Positions 16,373 through 25,384 of a stretch of 64,000 nt of DNA are shown one piece after another. Origin of the DNA: RGIG995 sp045543655 (lineage in GTDB: Bacteria; Bacillota; Clostridia; Oscillospirales; UBA644); the NCBI GenBank assembly GCA_045543655.1, contig JAZPXN010000077.1:6656-70655 (forward strand). The letters run 5' to 3'. Under the pieces are notes generated by a model, which saw nothing but the letters and a program-made list of their open reading frames with translations, did no database searches and had not been told where the DNA came from. A program made the position numbers and the translations under genes. Position 1 is the stretch's first letter. The number at the start of each line of letters is the position of its first letter.

Positions 16373-17548
16373 TTACCGATAGTTTTTGTTAAAGGGCTGT
16401 ACTTTGTAGAATTCCCGTTCCTCCGGATCGAAACAAACCACGGTGCGCTGATCCCGGACGGTCTGCACCTTGCCGGACGTCTTTTGGCGGATAAAAACGC
16501 AAAATCCGTCGCTGGACCAATCCCGGCTGGACTCCCCACCCAGGTTGACGATGGTCTGAACCACCGTGCCGTCGGGGAAAGAGGCAATGCCCTTGATTTC
16601 GGGCTTATAATTCAAAGCGGAAGCCCGGGGAAAATTCCGGGACAGAGTCTCCGTCGCCGTATCGAACTGCCACAGAGCCGCACCGGAAGAGGCCCAGTAT
16701 TTGCCCGGCTCCCCGTAGACGGGGGAAAGGGCGTGACCGCCGGCAATGCCGTTGCCGAACAAGGCTCCGGTTCCGGTGACCCGGGAGATTTTTCCGTCCG
16801 CCGTTCCCATTCCGCTGACGGTGGCGGCATAGATGCCGGTATCCTCCAGAACCCAAAGGCACCGGTTCTCCGGATCCCAGCTGACGCCGTGACAGCCGTA
16901 GCTTGGGATGGAAGAGGAAGGCTCCGTTTCCCCGGCGGACAACGGAACGTAGACCAGAGCGCCGGGGTCGCCGGCACAGGCAACCACCACGTCGCCGTTG
17001 GGGAGCATTTCAATGGAATGGGGACCGTTTCCGTCTCCCACCCGGGCCTCCCACAGAAGGGATTTTTCTTCGTAATCGATCACGCCCGCCCAGCCGTTGG
17101 AAGCGCAGGCGATCATGACGTCCCGATCGTAATAGGCGGAATAGCGGATCTTGGCGGCGTCAATCCAGACGTCGGGCTTGATCTTGCACGCCGGATCCTC
17201 ATCCGAATCCCATTCCCACACCACGCACAGATCGTCGTCGGTCAGCTTCTCGAAATCCCCGTCGCAGGGATTAAGATCAAAAACGACGATACTGTGATTC
17301 CTAATGTCGGTCGCGATAAATTTATGCTCCGCTTCCGGGTCAAAAACCACGGGCTCCGGCTCTTTTTCCGTTCCGTCCACCGAAGAGGAATCGTCCGGCG
17401 TATCGGAAGAAGTAGAGGCCGTCCCTCCCGCCGTTTGGGATCCCGAAAAAACAGTATCCGTCGGTCCTTCCGGCTTTTCCGTCTCGCCGCAGGCGCCGAG
17501 GGAAAGGATCATTGTGAAGCAAAGCAGGAATAAGAGAATCTTTTTCAT
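16373..17548 (-). CDS. Secreted lipoprotein, beta-propeller-like (DUF6528-type), copy 1
   Basis: A 391-aa paralogue of 15149-16318 with a clear lipoprotein signal (lipobox LGAC, Cys20), an acidic low-complexity linker to about residue 72, and the same domain opening HKFIATDIRNHSIVVFDLNPC. Long stretches such as KLTDDDLCVVWEWDSDEDP and the blade-like PHSIEMLPNGDVVVACAGD are shared nearly word for word, while linker and C-terminal parts diverge. It starts four bases after the phosphoesterase gene ends, so the three genes form one operon. Function unknown. Confidence 0.72.
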   Translation of the reverse strand: MKKILLFLLCFTMILSLGACGETEKPEGPTDTVFSGSQTAGGTASTSSDTPDDSSSVDGTEKEPEPVVFDPEAEHKFIATDIRNHSIVVFDLNPCDGDFEKLTDDDLCVVWEWDSDEDPACKIKPDVWIDAAKIRYSAYYDRDVMIACASNGWAGVIDYEEKSLLWEARVGDGNGPHSIEMLPNGDVVVACAGDPGALVYVPLSAGETEPSSSIPSYGCHGVSWDPENRCLWVLEDTGIYAATVSGMGTADGKISRVTGTGALFGNGIAGGHALSPVYGEPGKYWASSGAALWQFDTATETLSRNFPRASALNYKPEIKGIASFPDGTVVQTIVNLGGESSRDWSSDGFCVFIRQKTSGKVQTVRDQRTVVCFDPEEREFYKVQPFNKNYR

Positions 17549-17552
17549 AGCG

Positions 17553-18350
17553 TCAGTCGATATAGATCTCCCCGACGATGCCCTTGAAAAGGCCCCCCAG
17601 GATATAGCCGGTCTTTTCTCCCAGAACCTCGGTAAAGGTACCGTGATAATGGCCGGAGAAAACCGCCTTGATGGCAGGCTCTTCCACGATATATTTGGTC
17701 ACCTTCCGGGTGGTGGCAACCTCTTCGTCGGAGACGTGGAGATCCTTGTGGGGAGGATTGTGATCCAAGTGGGCGCAGGTCAGCGGGCTGTGACAGAAGA
17801 GAATACAGGGCAACCCCCGGGCAACCTCGGCCTTCAGAAGGGTCAGCTGCTCCTCCGTCCAGGTATAATAGCTGTTATCGATGGCAATAACGTTGACACC
17901 GCCCACGATGCGGCTCTCAAAGACCATGTTCCCGCGGAAGCAGGACTGGATCTCGTCCATCTTTTCTTCCTTGCGGGCGAAGGAGTCGGGAATCCCCACC
18001 TTGGGGCAGAATTCGTGATTTCCGGCGGCAAAAAGATAATCCTTTCCGGCCATCAACCGCTTAGCCGTAACCAGATTTGCGTGGGACATAAAGTCCAGCA
18101 TATCCCCGGTGATCACGGTGCAATCGAATTCCTTGGAGTATTCCATGGCATCCTCCAGATAGCCGATGGGGTCCCGTTCAGGAAACCCGGCTTCCTTGAA
18201 GAAAACGTTGCGCCGATTGGCAGCGTGCTGCTTCATATCCTCCCCGTCGATATCGTCGGCAAGGGACAGGTGAACGTCGGTCAACTGCAGGATTCGGACC
18301 GGCTTTTTCAGTCCAAAATGAAGGTGGATCTTGTGGGGTTTCAGCATCAT
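17553..18350 (-). CDS. Calcineurin-like metallophosphoesterase
   Basis: A 265-aa cytoplasmic metallophosphoesterase with the full set of metal motifs: LTDVH, TGDMLDF, AAGNHEF, FCHSPLTCAH and FSGHYHG. Such enzymes hydrolyse phosphomono- or diesters using two metal ions. A frame extends upstream to 18458, but this would cover the promoter; GGAAGGAG lies about nine bases before the ATG at 18350. It heads an operon with the two lipoproteins. Substrate cannot be inferred from sequence. Confidence 0.85.
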   Translation of the reverse strand: MMLKPHKIHLHFGLKKPVRILQLTDVHLSLADDIDGEDMKQHAANRRNVFFKEAGFPERDPIGYLEDAMEYSKEFDCTVITGDMLDFMSHANLVTAKRLMAGKDYLFAAGNHEFCPKVGIPDSFARKEEKMDEIQSCFRGNMVFESRIVGGVNVIAIDNSYYTWTEEQLTLLKAEVARGLPCILFCHSPLTCAHLDHNPPHKDLHVSDEEVATTRKVTKYIVEEPAIKAVFSGHYHGTFTEVLGEKTGYILGGLFKGIVGEIYID

Positions 18351-18408
18351 AAGATAGCTCTCCTTCCTATTTTTTGAATAACCCGCGGCGTGACGGCCGC
18401 TTTTCGTC

Positions 18409-18437
18409 AGTATAGCGTATTTCCCCAAAAATTGCAA
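18409..18437 (-). promoter_or_regulatory. Promoter for the phosphoesterase-lipoprotein operon
   Basis: TTGCAA (18437-18432) and TATACT (18414-18409) with a 17-base spacer on the minus strand. It is divergent from the GH106 promoter about 90 bases away. Confidence 0.7.
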
Positions 18438-18528
18438 GTGGCGGAGGGAAATATTCACAAAAAGTTAAAAAAACGAAATTCCGTGCCGGAAAAAATCCAA
18501 CATTTTATTGAATCTTCCTCAAATTCTC

Positions 18529-18557
18529 TTGCACTCCGACGCTTTATCCGCTAAAAT
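18529..18557 (+). promoter_or_regulatory. Promoter for the GH106-like gene
   Basis: TTGCAC (18529-18534) and TAAAAT (18552-18557) with 17 bases between them, 39 bases before the start codon. Confidence 0.65.
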
Positions 18558-18596
18558 AAAGAAAGGAATCGATACTTTCAACCGGAGGAATGTGAA

Positions 18597-21539
18597 ATGA
18601 GCTGCGATTTTCAAAAGAAGATGACCCAACGGTTCTCCGAACCGGAATTGAAATACAAATCCGATATGCGCTGGTGGATGGCCGCCGGAATGCATACCGA
18701 CGAAACCATCAGGAGCGAAATCCGGGCCATGTACGAGGCCGGCTTCAGCGGCGTGGAGCTGTGCCAGCTGGCCGACCGGACCATCGACGGCAAGATTTAC
18801 GGCTACGGCAGCGCCCAATGGGAAAACGACGTGAAGCTGATCCTGAATACCGCGTTGGATCTTGGAATGTCGGTCTCCCTGACCTCCGGCGCCGGCTGGA
18901 GCACCGCCAACGTGCCGGGGCTGGATCCCGACGGGCAGGCCGCCAATCAATGCGTAATGCTGATCCCCGAGGAGATTGCCGCCGGGCAGACCCGCAAGGG
19001 GCCTCTGCCCACCTCCCCCGACCTGCGGGAAAAAGCGACCTTTCTGGGGATCACGGCCGTTCCCAAGGCCGGGGATAACGTATATTACGCCGACGGGATC
19101 GTAGACCTGACCGAAGCCGTCTGCGACGGGGCCCTGGAATGGACCGCCCCCGAAGAACGGGACTATACTCTGATGTGCTACTACGTGCAGGGCACGGCCC
19201 AGGCCGCCTCCCCCGCCGTAGAGACCTCTTATACCATCAATTATTTCGACCGCCGGGGATTCGAGGCTCTGAAGAAATATCTGGAAGAAAACGTTCTGAA
19301 CGACGGGCAGATCAAAGAAAAGATCAAGGCCGGGGACGTACAATTCTTTATGGATTCGCTGGAATATCACCATGCAAAAGGCATCACCAACTGGACGGAG
19401 ACCTTTGCGGAGGAATTCAAGCGCCGGAAGGGATACGAGATTCTTCCCTATCTCTTTCTCACGAAAAACGCCCCCTCCACCAGCATCTGGGGATGGAGCG
19501 ACAACGCCGATCTGATCGGCACCTTCACTCTGACTGACCGGGCCCGCACCACCCGGATTCTGAACGATGTATTCGATGTACAGACCAAACTGTATCTGGA
19601 AGAATTTATCCGTCCCTTCCGGGCGTGGCTCAACGCTCAGGGGATCCGACTCCGGGCCCAGATCTCCTACGGAAAAAACCTTGAGATTTCCGAGCCCATC
19701 GCTTCCGTGGACTATCCCGAGGCGGAAAACCGGAATCAGAACAATCAGGTAGATATGTACCGTCTCTGGAGCGGCGGAGCCCATCTGCAAAACAAGGTTC
19801 TTTCCTCCGAGACCGGGGGGCTGGATCACTCTGCCTACAACTACACCTATCAGCGGCATCTGCAGGAGGCCTACGCTCTGTACGCCGCGGGCTACAGCCG
19901 CATCGTATGGCATATCTGGGCCTCGGAATACGGCCCGAAGCCCGTTTGGCCGGGCTACGAAGGGGGCGACCGGAAGCAGATCTATTATAAATTCGGAACG
20001 AGAGAGCCCTCCTATCCTGCTTATTGCGAATTCAACCGTCATCTGGGCCGCATTCAGAAGTTGCTCCGGCAAGGGATTCCGGGGATGGACCTTGGCATGA
20101 TCTACACAAAATACGGTCAGCATCTGGTCTATACCGACGCGGAAGACTGGATGCATTCCCACCGTCCCATGTTCTTCCCCTCCACCGCCCTGCAGGACAA
20201 CGGATATACTTACGACTATTTCTCCCCCGAGCTGCTCTCCTCGCCGGAGGTGCGCTTTGACGGAACGACGAAAACCCTGGAGCCTGCGGGCTACAAGGCT
20301 TTGGTTCTGTGGCAGAGAGATCTTTCGGTAAAAGGCGCATTGACGCTTTTGACTCTGGCAAAGCAGGGGCTTCCCCTGATCGTCGTGGACGGGGCGGCGG
20401 AAGCGTCGCCTTACGACGGAGAGGATCCGGAAGTCCTCGCCCGGCTCGTAAAAGAACTGAAGGAGCTGGACTCCACCCGTTGCGTTCCCGACGCAGACGC
20501 CGTACTAAAGGCGTTGAACGACCGGGGAATCACGCCCCGCCTTTCCTTCCGCCGGGCAAACCGTCAGCTGCTGACCCAGGTAAGAAGGGAAGGCAAGGAT
20601 CTATACGGATATTTTTATAATTATTGCGACGGATCTCTCCATAGCGAAGGCGAAGACGACCACGGAAGCCTCGTCCTTGCCACCGTAGAGGCGGAAGGGA
20701 AATACGTTCCCCATATCGTCAACCCCTGGACGGGGAAGGTGACGAAATCGGCGGGATACCGCTACGAAAACGGAAAAACCGTCTTCGCGGTAGTTCTGCC
20801 CTACGGCGACGTGGCGCTCTACGCTCTGGAAGGAGTGGAGGAATTGCCCCTGCACGTGGAAGATCCGGTGCCGAATCATTATTTTGAAAAGGACGGCGGC
20901 ATTTTCTGCAAATACCGGGGCAAGGGGGACTTCACCCTTCCCCTCAGCGACGGCCGCTCGGTTTCCGTCTCCTCCCGCACTCCCACGGGCTTCTCCATCA
21001 AAAACTGGAGTCTTACCGTCGCCTCCCGCACCCCCACCGAGGAGATTCTGACGAGAGAAGAAACGCTTCTGGGAGTAAACACCAGGGAATACGCCGTCAA
21101 GACCGCCGTCACCACCATCAATACCGCTCTTGACGAGTTGAAGACCTGGGATGAGATCGAAGAAATCGGCAAGACCGTCTCCGGCACGGGACGTTACCGG
21201 GCAACCTTCCAATGGGACGGGGAGGCCGACGGCGCAGAACTGTGCTTCGGTGAAATCGTTCAAAGCCTGCAGGTATGGATCAACGGAAGAAAGACCGACG
21301 ATATCAACATGAACCACCCCGTCGTTGACGTCACCGACCTTCTGCGCAAGGGAGAAAACGTGATCGAAATGGAATATCAATCCAATCTGAACAATCTTCA
21401 ACTGTCCCGGGGCGAGATCAAGGAAGGGGTTCTTCCCTCCAATTTCCTGGGCTACGAGACGAAATACGAAAGCTACGGCCCCCGGAACGCCATGATCCTC
21501 CCCTATACCCTCATCCGGGTCGCCGATACGGAGAATTGA
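18597..21539 (+). CDS. GH106-like glycosidase (putative alpha-L-rhamnosidase)
   Basis: A 980-aa cytoplasmic protein with no signal peptide. The N-terminal part matches the GH106-like pattern: R-W-W-M near residue 25, EAGFSGVELCQLADR, and the signature GMSVSLTSGAGWSTANVPGLDPDG. A TIM-barrel catalytic core follows, then beta-domains, with a C-terminal jelly-roll (about residues 860-980) resembling galactose-binding sandwiches. GH106 members remove alpha-L-rhamnose from pectin or plant glycosides. GGAGG precedes the ATG by eight bases. The HD/HEPN gene follows after 15 bases and is probably co-transcribed. Family assignment is fair, substrate inferred. Confidence 0.72.
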   Translation: MSCDFQKKMTQRFSEPELKYKSDMRWWMAAGMHTDETIRSEIRAMYEAGFSGVELCQLADRTIDGKIYGYGSAQWENDVKLILNTALDLGMSVSLTSGAGWSTANVPGLDPDGQAANQCVMLIPEEIAAGQTRKGPLPTSPDLREKATFLGITAVPKAGDNVYYADGIVDLTEAVCDGALEWTAPEERDYTLMCYYVQGTAQAASPAVETSYTINYFDRRGFEALKKYLEENVLNDGQIKEKIKAGDVQFFMDSLEYHHAKGITNWTETFAEEFKRRKGYEILPYLFLTKNAPSTSIWGWSDNADLIGTFTLTDRARTTRILNDVFDVQTKLYLEEFIRPFRAWLNAQGIRLRAQISYGKNLEISEPIASVDYPEAENRNQNNQVDMYRLWSGGAHLQNKVLSSETGGLDHSAYNYTYQRHLQEAYALYAAGYSRIVWHIWASEYGPKPVWPGYEGGDRKQIYYKFGTREPSYPAYCEFNRHLGRIQKLLRQGIPGMDLGMIYTKYGQHLVYTDAEDWMHSHRPMFFPSTALQDNGYTYDYFSPELLSSPEVRFDGTTKTLEPAGYKALVLWQRDLSVKGALTLLTLAKQGLPLIVVDGAAEASPYDGEDPEVLARLVKELKELDSTRCVPDADAVLKALNDRGITPRLSFRRANRQLLTQVRREGKDLYGYFYNYCDGSLHSEGEDDHGSLVLATVEAEGKYVPHIVNPWTGKVTKSAGYRYENGKTVFAVVLPYGDVALYALEGVEELPLHVEDPVPNHYFEKDGGIFCKYRGKGDFTLPLSDGRSVSVSSRTPTGFSIKNWSLTVASRTPTEEILTREETLLGVNTREYAVKTAVTTINTALDELKTWDEIEEIGKTVSGTGRYRATFQWDGEADGAELCFGEIVQSLQVWINGRKTDDINMNHPVVDVTDLLRKGENVIEMEYQSNLNNLQLSRGEIKEGVLPSNFLGYETKYESYGPRNAMILPYTLIRVADTEN

Positions 21540-21554
21540 CGAAAGGAACCTTTT

Positions 21555-22451
21555 ATGACCGAACTGATCCAAGAATTTTTCAACTTTCTTCAGAGGTGGG
21601 AGTGCCTTTGCGGCGAGCGGTACCACAGCGTTCACGGAGCGCAGCTCTATCTGGACGAGTTGAAGGAGCGCTCCCCCCGGGGGATGCTTCTCGTCCCCGG
21701 CTGGGCGGAAGACGTGCAGACCCTTCTGCGGATCCGGGAGCTGCGGAACCGGCTGGTTCACTGCCGGAACTCGGAAAAAGAGCCGGAGATCGGCCAATGC
21801 ACGGAGGCACTGCGGGATCTGTGCTGGCGGATGCAGGAGAATGACGATCCTCTGTCCCGGCTGGAAAAAGAGGAAAACCGCAATCCCTGCCAAAAGCAAA
21901 GCCTTCTGGATCAGGCCATCGTCTTTGCCACCGAGGCCCACGCCGGCCAGACCCGGAAGGGATGCCATATTCCTTTCATCCTTCATCCTCTGGAGACGGC
22001 AGCCATCGCGGCGACCGTAACCGACGACGAGGAGGTCCTTGCGGCGGCGGTATTGCACGATACGGTGGAAGATACCGACGCGACGGTAGAACAGATCCGG
22101 AGCCGCTTCGGTCCCCGGGTAGCGGAGCTGGTGGCAGGGGAAAGCGAAAACAAGCGGGAAGACCGCCCCGCCGAAGAGACCTGGAAGGTGCGCAAGCAAG
22201 AGACGCTGGAGCACCTGAAAACTGCGCCCCGGGAGATCAAGATCATCACCCTGGGGGACAAGCTTTCCAATATGCGCGCCCTCTACCGGGATCGTCTGGT
22301 ATTGGGAGACCGGCTGTGGGATCGGTTCAACCAAAAGGATCCCAAGGAGCACGCGTGGTATTATGCCGGCATTGCCCAACGTCTAAGCGAGTTTGCGGGA
22401 GCGCCTGCCTACGAGGAATATCTTCAGCTCGTCGAAAAGACCTTCGAATAA
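21555..22451 (+). CDS. HEPN-like domain fused to RelA/SpoT-type HD hydrolase domain
   Basis: A 298-aa two-part protein. Residues 1-105 are helical and contain RELRNRLVHC (Arg64-Asn65-x3-His69), an exact match to the R-polar-x3-H motif of HEPN nucleases and related folds. Residues 115-295 resemble the (p)ppGpp hydrolase domain of RelA/SpoT and MESH1: IPFILHPLETAA, AAAVLHDTVEDTDAT (HD pair) and IITLGDKLSNMRAL. The synthetase domain is absent, so it would be a small alarmone hydrolase or general nucleotide pyrophosphohydrolase. The gene follows the GH106-like gene by 15 bases and ends at a bidirectional terminator. Whether the HEPN part is catalytic is unknown. Confidence 0.75.
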   Translation: MTELIQEFFNFLQRWECLCGERYHSVHGAQLYLDELKERSPRGMLLVPGWAEDVQTLLRIRELRNRLVHCRNSEKEPEIGQCTEALRDLCWRMQENDDPLSRLEKEENRNPCQKQSLLDQAIVFATEAHAGQTRKGCHIPFILHPLETAAIAATVTDDEEVLAAAVLHDTVEDTDATVEQIRSRFGPRVAELVAGESENKREDRPAEETWKVRKQETLEHLKTAPREIKIITLGDKLSNMRALYRDRLVLGDRLWDRFNQKDPKEHAWYYAGIAQRLSEFAGAPAYEEYLQLVEKTFE

Positions 22452-22458
22452 ACGAAAG

Positions 22459-22497
22459 CCCCTTGACGGATCCTTCCGCCAAGGGGTTGTTGTTTTA
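22459..22497. terminator. Bidirectional terminator between convergent genes
   Basis: CCCCTTG and CAAGGGG arms with an inner CGGA/TCCG pair form a hairpin (22459-22486). T-rich tracts follow on the plus strand and less strongly on the minus strand. It serves the HEPN-HD gene and the convergent AraC gene. Confidence 0.7.
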
Positions 22498-23283
22498 TTC
22501 CTCTGCCGAGGGAGGACGGCCGAATAACGCGGTATAATTGCGGTAAAAGGTCGTGTAATCCCCAAACCCGCAGGTCTCGCAGACCCGGGTAGGCTTTTCA
22601 CCGTTGCGGATGCGCTCGTGGGCCAGAAAAAGGCGCTTTTCCATAAGATATTTTTTCGGCGTTCGGTGCAGCTCCTTGCGGAAAAGACGGAAAAGATAAC
22701 TCTCGCTGACGAAGAGCCGCTCCGCCACCTCCTTGATGCCCGTCACTGTGGTCAGATGATCGTTCATGTATCGCAACGCCTTGGAAATCAAGGGCGACAC
22801 CGTTCCGTGCTCCGTGGACGAGCGGGGAAAGAGGTCGATATGATAAAACAGCTCGGAAAGCAGATGGGGCAGAATCTTTTCAAAGGTTTCCCGGTCGCTG
22901 TGACGGTAATAAAGGTCACATTTCCGAAAAAGCTCCTCCACCACGGCGTTGCCCTCCAGATTCACCACCTCCCGGTCCTCTCCCATAAGCCGAACGCTTT
23001 CCACCCCGTGCTTTTCGGCGTCGAAAAGAATATCGTACCGTTCGTAGCGGGCGGGAGTATCGATACGGATGAAATGATACTGAAAAGGACGGATGAGGAT
23101 CAGATCTCCTCTGCGCAGCTTGTATTTCCGGTCTTCGATCACGTGGGTCGCGTCCCCGTCGAGAAAATAGAGCAGCTCGTAAGTATTATGGGTGTGCTTG
23201 GAATAGGTATCGCAGGGAAGATTTTCGGACACCTCGTGCTTAAAAAAGATCCGGTCGGTCTTGTAAATATAGTCGTCGGTCAA
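22495..23283 (-). CDS. AraC-family transcriptional regulator
   Basis: A 262-aa AraC regulator: N-terminal cupin sensor with the H-x-H-x(n)-E-like pattern KHTHNTYELLYFLDG, and two C-terminal helix-turn-helix motifs ending YTTFYRNYTALFGRPPS. An in-frame ATG at 23334 lies inside the -35 box of its own promoter, so it cannot be used; a TTG at 23283, preceded by AAAGGGGG eight bases upstream and about 17 bases after the predicted transcript start, is preferred. Its promoter is back to back with that of the amino-sugar operon at 23425, the likely target. Confidence 0.82.
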   Translation of the reverse strand: MTDDYIYKTDRIFFKHEVSENLPCDTYSKHTHNTYELLYFLDGDATHVIEDRKYKLRRGDLILIRPFQYHFIRIDTPARYERYDILFDAEKHGVESVRLMGEDREVVNLEGNAVVEELFRKCDLYYRHSDRETFEKILPHLLSELFYHIDLFPRSSTEHGTVSPLISKALRYMNDHLTTVTGIKEVAERLFVSESYLFRLFRKELHRTPKKYLMEKRLFLAHERIRNGEKPTRVCETCGFGDYTTFYRNYTALFGRPPSAEE

Positions 23284-23305
23284 GGTCTTCGCCCCCTTTG
23301 AGATC

Positions 23306-23334
23306 ATTATACCACATTTGTTCATTTTTTGCAA
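23306..23334 (-). promoter_or_regulatory. Promoter of the AraC gene
   Basis: TTGCAA (23334-23329) and a perfect TATAAT (23311-23306), spacer 17, minus strand. It decides the TTG start at 23283. Confidence 0.8.
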
Positions 23335-23356
23335 TATAAAAAGGCAGTTTTTGCTA

Positions 23357-23385
23357 TTTACTTTTCAAAAAGTTTACTTTATAAT
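23357..23385 (+). promoter_or_regulatory. Promoter of the amino-sugar operon
   Basis: TTTACT (23357-23362) and a perfect TATAAT (23380-23385), spacer 17. Its -35 box lies 22 bases from that of the divergent AraC gene, so one regulator could control both. Confidence 0.78.
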
Positions 23386-23424
23386 GGAGATGATCAAGGA
23401 ATTTATTCCAAAGGAGCAGAGAAT

Positions 23425-24495
23425 ATGGAGAAATTAAACCTTGCCGTCATTGGCCAGGGACGGAGCGGAAAAGACATTCACGGAAAATATTACCGGAGCG
23501 CGGACAACAAGTATTACCGGGTGAAATACGTGGTAGACGAGGACGAATTCCGCAGGAAGGTGGCCGAGGAGATCTATCCCGGATGCGAAGCCCTTGGGGA
23601 TTACCGGGAGCTTTACGGCAAGCCCGATATCGATCTTGTGGTCAACGCCTCCTATTCCGAACAGCATTATCCCATCACGAAGGATCTGCTGCTCCACGGA
23701 AAAAACGTATTGGTAGAGAAGCCCTTTGCCCGCACCCGGTACGAATGCGACGAGATGATCCGCATCGCAAGGGAACGGGGCGTGACCCTGGCGGTCTTCC
23801 AGCAGACCTTCCTTGCCCCCTTCTACGGCTTTGCCTACGATACGGTGAAATCGGGAATTTTGGGAGAGATCAAGCAGATCAGCATCCGCTACAACGGTCT
23901 TGCCCGCCGGTGGGACTGGCAGACGCTGCAGAAGAAATGCGCCGGAAGCACCTATAATACCGGCCCCCATCCCATCGGCATGGGATTGGGCTTTCTCGAT
24001 TTCGACGCCAACGCGAAGGTCGTCTACGGGAGACTGGACACGGCCCTGACCAGCGGAGACGCAGACGATTACGCAAAAATTCTCATTGCCGCTCCCGGAA
24101 AGCCGCTGGTGGATATCGAGATCTCCGCCGCCGACGCATATCCCGACGAGATGCTGAAAATTCAAGGATCAAAGGGCACTCTGAAGGCCAATCCGAAGGC
24201 CTATGAAATGACCTATCTTACCGAGGGAGAAAACCCCGACCGTCCCGTGCAGGAGACCTTCCTGCAGGACGAAAAGGGAAATCCCGCCTATTGCTCCGAA
24301 ACGTTGATCAAGCACGTGGAGGGAGGCAACTTCAACGGCACCGCCTTTGATATCGGGACGGCAAAGCTGTACGAGCAGCTGTATTATAAGATCACCGAAA
24401 ACCGCCCCATGACCGTCACCCCGGAAATGGCCGCCGCCATCGTTTCGGTCATCGAAACGGTTCACGCAACAAATCCACTGCCCCTGAAGTATTGA
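23425..24495 (+). CDS. Gfo/Idh/MocA-family oxidoreductase
   Basis: A 356-aa NAD(P)-dependent sugar dehydrogenase-like protein with an N-terminal Rossmann fold (LAVIGQGRSGKDIHG) and the EKPFA motif (NVLVEKPFARTRYE), whose Lys is catalytic in this family. The C-terminal domain is the mixed alpha/beta substrate domain. AAAGGAG lies eight bases before the ATG; a longer frame reaching back to 23329 would include the promoter. It is the first gene of a five-gene operon with a second Gfo/Idh protein, an isomerase, a NagB-like enzyme and NagA. Substrate unknown. Confidence 0.85.
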   Translation: MEKLNLAVIGQGRSGKDIHGKYYRSADNKYYRVKYVVDEDEFRRKVAEEIYPGCEALGDYRELYGKPDIDLVVNASYSEQHYPITKDLLLHGKNVLVEKPFARTRYECDEMIRIARERGVTLAVFQQTFLAPFYGFAYDTVKSGILGEIKQISIRYNGLARRWDWQTLQKKCAGSTYNTGPHPIGMGLGFLDFDANAKVVYGRLDTALTSGDADDYAKILIAAPGKPLVDIEISAADAYPDEMLKIQGSKGTLKANPKAYEMTYLTEGENPDRPVQETFLQDEKGNPAYCSETLIKHVEGGNFNGTAFDIGTAKLYEQLYYKITENRPMTVTPEMAAAIVSVIETVHATNPLPLKY

Positions 24496-24504
24496 GGAGG
24501 AACC

Positions 24505-25374
24505 ATGAAACGGATCGCAATTCTCGGCTGTGAAAATTCCCACGCCAACGCCTTTTTGAAATTCATCCGGAACCGGGAGGAATTCGGGGACGTATCCGTG
24601 GTGGGAGTATACAGCAACGACCGGACCGCCGCAGAAAAGCTGCGGGAAAAATTCGGAGTGCCCGTGCTGGACGACTATACCGACGCCCTCGGAAGGATCG
24701 ACGGGCTGATGATCACCGCCCGCCACGGCGACGAGCATTATAAATTTGCAAAGCCCTATCTTGCAAGCGGCATCCCTCTTTTTATCGACAAGCCGATCAC
24801 CGTCTCCGAGGACGAGGCCGTCTCTTTTATGAAACAGATCGCTGAAAACGCCGTTCCCTTCTGCGGCGGCTCCTCTCTGAAGCAGGATGCTTTCGTAAAA
24901 AAACTGAAGGAAGAGGCCCTGGCCGGCGTGGGCGGCAAAACCCTGGGCGGATACGTCCGGGCGCCCATCAGCCTGGACAATCCCTACGGCGGCTTTTATT
25001 TTTACGCTCAACATCTGGTGGAGATGGTCTGTGAGATCTTCGGCCCCTTTCCCCGGTCGGTGAGAGCGACGAAAAAAGGCGGTCAGATCCACGTTTTGTT
25101 CCGCTACGGGGAATACGATTGCGTGGGACTTTACTGCGACGGATGCTACGTATATTCCGCCGCGCGGATGGCAGAGGAAGGCACCTCGGCCTGGGAGATT
25201 CCCATCACCGACGATTGGTTTTACGAGGAATTCAAGGAATTCTACGGACTTCTTTCGGGCGAAGGCGCGTCTGCAGACCGAAAGGAATTCATCGCCCCCG
25301 TCTTTATCATGAACGCGATCTCCCGTTCTCTGGAGAGCGGAAGAGAAGAACCCATCAACCCGATTGAGCTTTAA
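24505..25374 (+). CDS. Gfo/Idh/MocA-family oxidoreductase
   Basis: A 289-aa member of the Gfo/Idh/MocA group, shorter than usual. The Rossmann motif is altered (IAILGCENSHANAFL), and the catalytic-lysine region reads PLFIDKPITVSEDE, with Asp-Lys-Pro replacing Glu-Lys-Pro. The C-terminal domain is reduced. It follows the first dehydrogenase by nine bases with AGGAGG upstream. Pairs of such proteins often catalyse consecutive oxidation and reduction steps in sugar epimerisation, which may apply here. Confidence 0.8.
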   Translation: MKRIAILGCENSHANAFLKFIRNREEFGDVSVVGVYSNDRTAAEKLREKFGVPVLDDYTDALGRIDGLMITARHGDEHYKFAKPYLASGIPLFIDKPITVSEDEAVSFMKQIAENAVPFCGGSSLKQDAFVKKLKEEALAGVGGKTLGGYVRAPISLDNPYGGFYFYAQHLVEMVCEIFGPFPRSVRATKKGGQIHVLFRYGEYDCVGLYCDGCYVYSAARMAEEGTSAWEIPITDDWFYEEFKEFYGLLSGEGASADRKEFIAPVFIMNAISRSLESGREEPINPIEL

Positions 25375-25384
25375 AGGAGGCGCC

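Noticed and set aside
18519..22379. Long minus-strand frames (547 and 592 codons) opposite the GH106-like and HEPN-HD genes.
   Set aside because: Shadows of well-supported genes; no start signals, low-complexity composition.
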